Source: Rikenellaceae bacterium
Lineage (GTDB): Bacteria > Bacteroidota > Bacteroidia > Bacteroidales > Rikenellaceae
DNA length: 64,000 bases
Reading direction: 5' to 3'
Assembly: GCA_015059905.1 (NCBI GenBank)
Contig: SUZN01000002.1
Span: forward strand, 377,742-441,741
Each line of letters begins with the position of its first letter. The first letter of the stretch is position 1. This document shows, in pieces, positions 60,272-64,000 of this stretch. Under the pieces are notes generated by a model. It did no database searches, was not told the origin of the DNA, and saw only the letters and a program-made list of their open reading frames with translations. The translations under genes and the position numbers were made by a program.

Positions 60272-60343
60272 TTAATGCTTTACCAACGCCATCACCTGCA
60301 ACACCAAAGCCGTCATGACGGCAATAAACATACTCACTATCAT
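60272..60343 (-). CDS. Possible 23-residue small membrane peptide
   Basis: A short reading frame (ATG to TAA) encoding a hydrophobic peptide beginning MIVSMFIAVMTALVL fills the gap between the ribbon-helix-helix gene (one base upstream) and protein C (four bases downstream). The spacing and the single membrane-spanning segment make it a credible small gene, but no family match can be judged by eye. Confidence 0.35.
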   Translation of the reverse strand: MIVSMFIAVMTALVLQVMALVKH

Positions 60344-60344
60344 A

Positions 60345-60539
60345 TCACTCCTGCGCTTTTGTCTCTTCACTCGCCTTGCGCTTTTTCATTCGTCCGCTGC
60401 GGCGCAGGGCATCCGCAATTATCCATTGCAGTTGCCCATTCACGCTGCGAAACTCATCCTCTGCCCAACGCTCCAATTCATCCCACGTCTGGGCATCCAC
60501 GCGCAAAACGAAACTCTTATTTTCCGCTTTCTTCGCCAT
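60345..60539 (-). CDS. Arc-type ribbon-helix-helix protein
   Basis: A 64-residue protein. KSFVLRVDAQTWDELERWAEDEFRSVNGQLQWIIADALRRSGR matches the Arc/MetJ-like ribbon-helix-helix pattern (strand, helix, turn, helix), with a basic/acidic C-terminal tail. A small RHH protein directly after an SPFH gene is a known arrangement in Bacteroidota. It likely binds DNA and may regulate its own operon; it has no toxin partner here. Confidence 0.82.
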   Translation of the reverse strand: MAKKAENKSFVLRVDAQTWDELERWAEDEFRSVNGQLQWIIADALRRSGRMKKRKASEETKAQE

Positions 60540-60546
60540 TCAAAGA

Positions 60547-61500
60547 CTAATGATGCAGTGTACCTGCGTTCACGACAGGCTGTGCAGACTCATCGGCGCA
60601 CAACACAACAAGCAAATTGGTGACCATCGAAGCCTTGCGCTCATCGTCAAGATCAACAATCTCTTCGGTAGAGAGCTTATCAAGTGCCATCTTAACCATC
60701 GACACAGCACCCTCAACAATCTTCTCACGCGCCGAGATAATAGCATCCGCCTGCTGACGGCGCAACATCACAGCCGCAATCTCGGGAGCATACGCCAGGT
60801 AGTTGATACGAGCCTCAACAACCTCAATACCAGCAATCGCAAGACGCTCCGACAGACGCTCCTCCAGCAAATCGTTTATCTCCTCGCTGCTGCTGCGCAA
60901 GGTCACAGCATCGCCACCTGCAGTATTATCATCGTAAGCATAGCAACCAGCCACCTGACGCAACGCTGCATCACTCTGCACCGCCACGAAGTTCTCCAGC
61001 ATCTTCATTCGTGCGTACTGCGTAACACCGCCCGTAGCAGGATTTGCCGCAACGTCAATATCGAACACTGCACGATAAATCTCATCTCGCTTGAGCTTCC
61101 ACACCAGCACCAAACCAATCATAATTGGGTTACCTGTCTTGTCATTCACCTTGATAGGCTCGGCATTGAGGTTGCGGGCACGCAACGAGATGTTCTTTGC
61201 CGACATCAGGAAATTAACCCACCAGAAACCTGTGTTGTAGAACGAGCCCACATACTTTCCAAAGAATGTCAGTACACGCGCCTCATTTGGTTCCATCAGG
61301 ATGAAACCCTTGCAGGCAATGAGCGAAAACAGGAGTAGCACAATACCACCCACAATCATAATAGCATCCTGCGGCATATCTTCACAATTTGCGCCAGCAA
61401 CAATCAAATAGATGCTCAAACCCAGCACCACAAAGAAGATTACCAATGCTACAAAACCGTTAATCTTCCAACCTGAATACTCAAAATTCTTGTTCTCCAT
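60547..61500 (-). CDS. SPFH/band 7 domain membrane protein
   Basis: A 317-residue prohibitin/stomatin-like protein. Two hydrophobic segments lie near the N-terminus (FVALVIFFVVLGLSIYLIVA and IMIVGGIVLLLFSLIACKGFI), then the SPFH domain with EPNEARVLTFFGKYVGS, EINDLLEERLSERLAIAGIEVVEARINYLAYAPEIAAVMLRRQQADAIISAREKI is its helical end. Such proteins form membrane rings or microdomains, often to organise proteases. It heads the eight-gene operon that runs to the L,D-transpeptidase gene. Confidence 0.9.
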   Translation of the reverse strand: MENKNFEYSGWKINGFVALVIFFVVLGLSIYLIVAGANCEDMPQDAIMIVGGIVLLLFSLIACKGFILMEPNEARVLTFFGKYVGSFYNTGFWWVNFLMSAKNISLRARNLNAEPIKVNDKTGNPIMIGLVLVWKLKRDEIYRAVFDIDVAANPATGGVTQYARMKMLENFVAVQSDAALRQVAGCYAYDDNTAGGDAVTLRSSSEEINDLLEERLSERLAIAGIEVVEARINYLAYAPEIAAVMLRRQQADAIISAREKIVEGAVSMVKMALDKLSTEEIVDLDDERKASMVTNLLVVLCADESAQPVVNAGTLHH

Positions 61501-61545
61501 ACAGATAATTGTTTAAGTTGTTAAAATGATATTATTTTGATATCA

Positions 61546-61553
61546 CAAAGATA
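61546..61553 (-). promoter_or_regulatory. -7 box for the SPFH operon
   Basis: TATCTTTG on the minus strand, 45 bp upstream of the SPFH start codon. Confidence 0.6.
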
Positions 61554-61637
61554 TACATTAAAATTCTCAAAAACCAAACTTTTCGACAAAAAATTTCCAC
61601 AAAAATGAAATTATTTTTCATTTTCGCTGAAAATCAC

Positions 61638-61645
61638 TACCTTTA
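61638..61645 (+). promoter_or_regulatory. -7-like box for the EEP lipoprotein
   Basis: TACCTTTA, one mismatch from consensus, 21 bp before the ATG. Confidence 0.4.
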
Positions 61646-61666
61646 CATATATAAATATAGAGAAAC

Positions 61667-62419
61667 ATGAAACGATTAACACTAATTTTGTTTGCACTTG
61701 CTCTTATTGCGACATCTTGCCAAAAGAGCGTTCATACACGCGTAATGACATACAACGTGCGCAATTGCAATGGTCTGGATAACATCTATTCGTGCGAGCG
61801 CGTAGCCCAAATCATCACCAACGAGAATGTGGAGGCGGTAGCTTTGCAGGAACTTGACAGCATGACCCGCCGCTACCCTGGCGAGGATGTATTGAAAAAC
61901 CTTGCCGACCTAACGGGGATGTATCACACATTCGGCGCATCGATTGAATTTATGGGTGGCAAATATGGCGTTGGCATACTCACTAAGGAGAAGCCATTAT
62001 CGTGGAAACGTGTACCACTACCCTGCCGTTCGGAGCCTCGCTCGTTACTTATCGTAGAGCTTGAGGATTACTATTTCTGCTCGACACACCTCTCGCTCCA
62101 CGCCGAGGATAGACTCACGTCGGCGCAGATAATCACCGAAGAGCTGTCGAAGTTGGACAAGCCCGCAATCGTGGCTGGCGACTTCAATGCAACACCCGAC
62201 GAAGAGTCAATCAAGCAGTTGAAGCAGTCGTTCCACTTTGCCGAGAGCCCAACAAAGTACACGTTCCCTGCAAATGAGCCCGACATCGAGATTGATTACA
62301 TTGGATTGTCACGCACCCAAGCGAACGCCATCAACGAGGTTGATTCTTACGTCGTAGAGGCGCCCGTTGAGTCCGACCACAGACCACTTGTTAGCGAGTT
62401 GAAGTTCAAAAGAGAGTAA
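61667..62419 (+). CDS. Endonuclease/exonuclease/phosphatase-family lipoprotein
   Basis: A 250-residue lipoprotein (lipobox Cys18, IATSC). It has the EEP fold motifs: MTYNVRNCNGLDN, ALQELDSM (metal-binding Glu), STHLSLH, VAGDFNATPDE and ESDHRPLVSEL (catalytic Asp-His). Members cleave phosphodiesters in nucleic acids, lipids or inositol phosphates; the lipid anchor suggests a periplasmic or surface role. The gene is monocistronic and has no visible terminator before the tRNA promoter. Confidence 0.88.
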   Translation: MKRLTLILFALALIATSCQKSVHTRVMTYNVRNCNGLDNIYSCERVAQIITNENVEAVALQELDSMTRRYPGEDVLKNLADLTGMYHTFGASIEFMGGKYGVGILTKEKPLSWKRVPLPCRSEPRSLLIVELEDYYFCSTHLSLHAEDRLTSAQIITEELSKLDKPAIVAGDFNATPDEESIKQLKQSFHFAESPTKYTFPANEPDIEIDYIGLSRTQANAINEVDSYVVEAPVESDHRPLVSELKFKRE

Positions 62420-62456
62420 TTTTTTGCAAAAAATTAAAAAAAGTTACACCAAAAAC

Positions 62457-62487
62457 TTTGCATAATAGAAAAAAGTGTATATCTTTG
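62457..62487 (+). promoter_or_regulatory. Promoter of the tandem tRNA-Pro genes
   Basis: TTTG at 62457-62460 and TATCTTTG at 62480-62487 with exactly 19 bp between, 43 bp upstream of the first tRNA. Confidence 0.75.
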
Positions 62488-62530
62488 CGCCACGAAATGA
62501 GATAAACCGAGGTTTAAGCTCAACGTGATT

Positions 62531-62605
62531 CGGGATGTAGCGCAGTCCGGTTAGCGCACCTGCTTTGGGAGCAGGGGGTCCCAGGTTCGAATCCTGGTAT
62601 CCCGA
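62531..62605 (+). tRNA. tRNA-Pro (anticodon TGG), copy 1
   Basis: A 75-nt cloverleaf: acceptor CGGGATG/TATCCCG (G-T closing pair), anticodon stem CCTGC/GCAGG with loop TTTGGGA, T arm CCAGG-TTCGAAT-CCTGG. The discriminator is A; no encoded CCA. Confidence 0.95.
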
Positions 62606-62628
62606 CAAATTTTTAAGATTACACGTTT

Positions 62629-62703
62629 CGGGATGTAGCGCAGTCCGGTTAGCGCACCTGCTTTGGGAGCAGGGGGTCCCAGGTTCGAATCCTGGTATCC
62701 CGA
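62629..62703 (+). tRNA. tRNA-Pro (anticodon TGG), copy 2
   Basis: Identical over its whole length to copy 1, beginning 98 bp downstream. The spacer is 23 bp and A/T-rich, so both come from one transcript. Confidence 0.95.
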
Positions 62704-62710
62704 CAAAATG

Positions 62711-62742
62711 AAAAGAGATTGGAAATCCAATCTCTTTTTTCG
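62711..62742 (+). terminator. Terminator of the tRNA-Pro operon
   Basis: AAAAGAGATTGG pairs with CCAATCTCTTTT across AAAT and is followed by T residues. Confidence 0.88.
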
Positions 62743-62771
62743 TTGGTCATGTCAGTCTATTGAAAAATTCG

Positions 62772-62807
62772 GCTTACTGGGCTTATTGGACTTATTGGGC
62801 TTATTGG
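62772..62807 (+). repeat. Four tandem 9-bp units ([GA]CTTA[TC]TGG)
   Basis: GCTTACTGG, GCTTATTGG, ACTTATTGG and GCTTATTGG follow each other without spacers. They create a spurious Leu/Gly-rich frame. The units are too short and lack spacers, so this is not CRISPR. Confidence 0.8.
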
Positions 62808-62853
62808 TCAAAATTCGACTAACTAAAAAATCCCAGAAGAAAAGATAAAAAAG

Positions 62854-63027
62854 ATGTATCTTCGCGATATAGGGAAGCTTAAAGGCAAGATACAGGATAC
62901 TTTGAAGTTGCTGAAACCAAACTGGGATATACAACTAACCCGAGTTAGGCGGTCCGAAATATCTTTCCACCTACTTTTGCAAGTTAGCCAACAATATGAT
63001 TACATTACATTCAATAAGGCAAAATAA
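62854..63027 (+). CDS. Possible 57-residue protein, unknown
   Basis: An ATG preceded by AAAAGATAAAAAAG opens a 57-codon frame starting MYLRDIGKLKGKIQD, with many basic residues, ending in a TAA within the stem of a following hairpin. It could be a genuine small protein or the remnant of a larger accessory gene. No family match can be seen. Confidence 0.3.
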   Translation: MYLRDIGKLKGKIQDTLKLLKPNWDIQLTRVRRSEISFHLLLQVSQQYDYITFNKAK

Positions 63028-63068
63028 AAAATCGCTAAAAGCTTGATTATTTAGCTATTAGCGATTTT
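63027..63068. terminator. Hairpin with A/T flanks, possible terminator
   Basis: AAAATCGCTAA pairs with TTAGCGATTTT around an 18-19 base loop that itself contains TAGC/GCTA. It lies right after the possible 57-codon ORF. Confidence 0.5.
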
Positions 63069-63240
63069 CTTGGTGGTGCCACCAGAATCCTTGAACCATA
63101 GCGTTAATACACAATGCTTCAATTACTTATGATTTGGCAAGGGTCCAAAAACGGCCATTTCCATAATTGTATCACTCGATTTTTTCACAATTTTGCACCG
63201 AAATCGAGGGGTAATTTTGAACAGTTTTTAGGGGTAATTT

Positions 63241-63267
63241 CAGTTGGTTAGTGCAACTAACCAACTG
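63241..63267. repeat. Perfect palindrome, 12-bp arms, 3-nt loop
   Basis: CAGTTGGTTAGT and its exact complement are separated by GCA. A shorter copy with arms TGGTTAGT/ACTAACCA and loop GTT lies at 63298-63316, 57 bp downstream. Neither is followed by a T-run, so they look like protein-binding sites or recombination sites, not terminators. Confidence 0.75.
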
Positions 63268-63318
63268 CTTTATTTCCGACCCGATAGATACTTCAACTGG
63301 TTAGTGTTACTAACCACT

Positions 63319-63365
63319 TAAAAAAACCAAACAACTCGTGAGTACGCTCACGAGTTGCTTGGTTT
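63319..63365 (-). terminator. Terminator of the partial membrane-protein gene
   Basis: On the minus strand, AAACCAAGCAACTCGTGAG pairs with CTCACGAGTTGTTTGGTTT (one mismatch) around CGTA and is followed by at least six T residues, 56 bp beyond the stop codon. Confidence 0.85.
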
Positions 63366-63421
63366 AATCCTCACGGTCATTATAAAATCGAATGGATATT
63401 TTGGTCATATGTATATTGCAT

Positions 63422-64000
63422 CTATTTTCGGTTTAATAAAGCCTCTACTAACTCTTTAAGAGTCTTTGATGTCTCTGATAGATCTTTTGAATCAAACTTT
63501 AATAGGCCATATTCTTTATTTGCAATAACAGGCTTAGTATACAACTGCTCTACAGTGGATATCAATAGTTTCCGCTTATCCTCGTCTTCCTTTTCTGGCA
63601 TTTGCTCAAGATATGCCGTTAATGTCACAGCGACACTCTCTCTAAAGGCATACTCTTCCATTAGATTACGCTCTTTTTGATATTGAGAAATAGAGAATCC
63701 CAATAGGAAAAATAACGGAGAGGATTTAATGCCATTGATTAATATATCTGCCCATACATTCCCTGTATCAGCATTTAATTTAAAGAATACGACACATACC
63801 CAAATAATCGCTAATACGGCAACCCAAGTGCAAGTATTGCTCCAGTTTTCAACACTCTTTTTCAGGTCTTCCTTCCTCTTGTTAAAGCTGTGGCTTAGTG
63901 TGCCATCAGCTATATAACCCATCATTTTGCGTACTTCCTCTGCATTGTTTGATACACTTTCATAATCCGAAGTGATTCTTGAAATCTTAGATTCTGCATC
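63422..64000 (-). CDS. Membrane protein with coiled-coil N-terminus, cut by window edge
   Basis: The frame is open from the stop at 63422 to the window edge, so the 5' end is missing; the ATG at 63925 (167 residues) is probably internal, because the 25 codons before it continue as a charged helix (DAESKISRITSDYESVSNN...). Visible parts: coiled-coil helix, two membrane segments (CTWVAVLAIIWVCVVFF and SSPLFFLLGFSISQ), then a cytoplasmic helical region with QKERNLMEEYAFRESVAVTL and LLISTVEQLYTKP. It resembles membrane proteins of unknown function common in genomic islands of Bacteroidota. Codon use is more A/T-rich than in the core genes. Confidence 0.7.
   Translation of the reverse strand, partial: DAESKISRITSDYESVSNNAEEVRKMMGYIADGTLSHSFNKRKEDLKKSVENWSNTCTWVAVLAIIWVCVVFFKLNADTGNVWADILINGIKSSPLFFLLGFSISQYQKERNLMEEYAFRESVAVTLTAYLEQMPEKEDEDKRKLLISTVEQLYTKPVIANKEYGLLKFDSKDLSETSKTLKELVEALLNRK

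Larger units (their letters stand above)
62743..63421. other. Repeat-rich intergenic region after tRNA-Pro
   Basis: About 680 bp without a certain gene. It holds four tandem 9-mers (62772-62807), a possible 57-codon ORF (62854-63027), a hairpin (63027-63068), a tRNA-3'-end-like stretch on the minus strand (63071-63097), a 12-bp perfect palindrome with three-base loop (63241-63267), a related shorter one (63298-63316) and a terminator for the next gene (63319-63365). This is a typical composition for the border of an accessory region next to a tRNA cluster. Confidence 0.6.

Noticed and set aside
60345..60539. Antitoxin of a toxin-antitoxin pair
   Set aside because: An RHH protein could be an antitoxin, but the neighbouring frames encode membrane proteins and an SPFH protein, with no toxin-like gene.
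60376..61338. 320-codon open frame on the plus strand
   Set aside because: Antisense to the SPFH and RHH genes, which have clear family motifs.
62772..62807. CRISPR-like array
   Set aside because: The 9-bp units have no spacers, no dyad symmetry and no cas genes nearby.

Overview
The window looks like chromosome from a gut-type member of the Bacteroidota, most likely order Bacteroidales and plausibly a relative of Alistipes (Rikenellaceae). Direct support is the promoter style (TAnnTTTG boxes near -7, several with TTTG about 19-20 bp upstream) and genes typical of the phylum: GldH, RicT/PSP1, DUF5606 and DUF5689 proteins, LytTR regulators, and a sodium-pumping methylmalonyl-CoA decarboxylase operon. 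The genus is inferred, not shown. Most of the window is core chromosome; only the last ~1.2 kb, beyond two tandem tRNA-Pro genes, looks accessory.

Layout. 0-9 kb: an outer-membrane barrel, a secreted GH36 alpha-galactosidase divergent from rmuC, a short pyrophosphatase-like protein, a small barrel, a GNAT/ROK pair, an LRR lipoprotein and fabD. 9-14 kb: a secreted glycerophosphodiesterase, a LytS/LytTR two-component pair, an HsdR-N-like protein, and a truncated GH2-like protein divergent from it. 14-20 kb: tRNA-Lys followed by a hairpin-rich gap with copies of the tRNA 3' end, then a cysteine desulfidase-like protein, an acyl-CoA synthetase, a membrane LytTR protein, an acyl-ACP thioesterase and a hemolysin III protein. 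20-28 kb: an RND efflux operon (adaptor, pump, TolC), rarA, a secreted esterase and a phosphoesterase. 29-34 kb: an AraC regulator, a MATE exporter and the ricT-gldH-trmB operon. 34-44 kb: tRNA-Val, DUF5606, a TlpA-like lipoprotein with MscS, two DUF5689 lipoproteins, obg, a TonB-receptor-like barrel without a visible plug, and pepD. 44-47 kb: two small regulator/membrane-protein modules. 47-50 kb: rplM-rpsI-rpsB-tsf. 50-57 kb: the decarboxylase operon (mce, mmdA, oadG, biotin carrier, oadB), divergent from a thioredoxin-fold protein and meaB, then a divergent tryptophanase/tyrosine phenol-lyase family enzyme. 57-61.5 kb: a tight eight-gene run from an SPFH protein to an L,D-transpeptidase-like protein. 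61.5-64 kb: an EEP-family lipoprotein, two identical tRNA-Pro genes, an intergenic region full of inverted repeats, and a membrane protein cut by the window edge.

How the parts work together. mce, mmdABCD-like genes and meaB form the succinate-to-propionate end of fermentation: epimerisation of methylmalonyl-CoA, its biotin-dependent decarboxylation coupled to Na+ export, and GTPase care of the B12-dependent mutase, whose gene is not in the window. fabD, the acyl-ACP thioesterase and the acyl-CoA synthetase are scattered lipid genes. I did not find an obvious new defence system or CRISPR array. The most interesting unexplained items are the SPFH-RHH-membrane protein-sirtuin-transpeptidase operon, the tRNA-Lys 3'-end repeats with nested hairpins, the heptamer repeat on the fabD promoter, promoters that predict leaderless mRNAs, and several family members that lack expected parts (GH2, TonB-receptor plug, thioredoxin cysteine).
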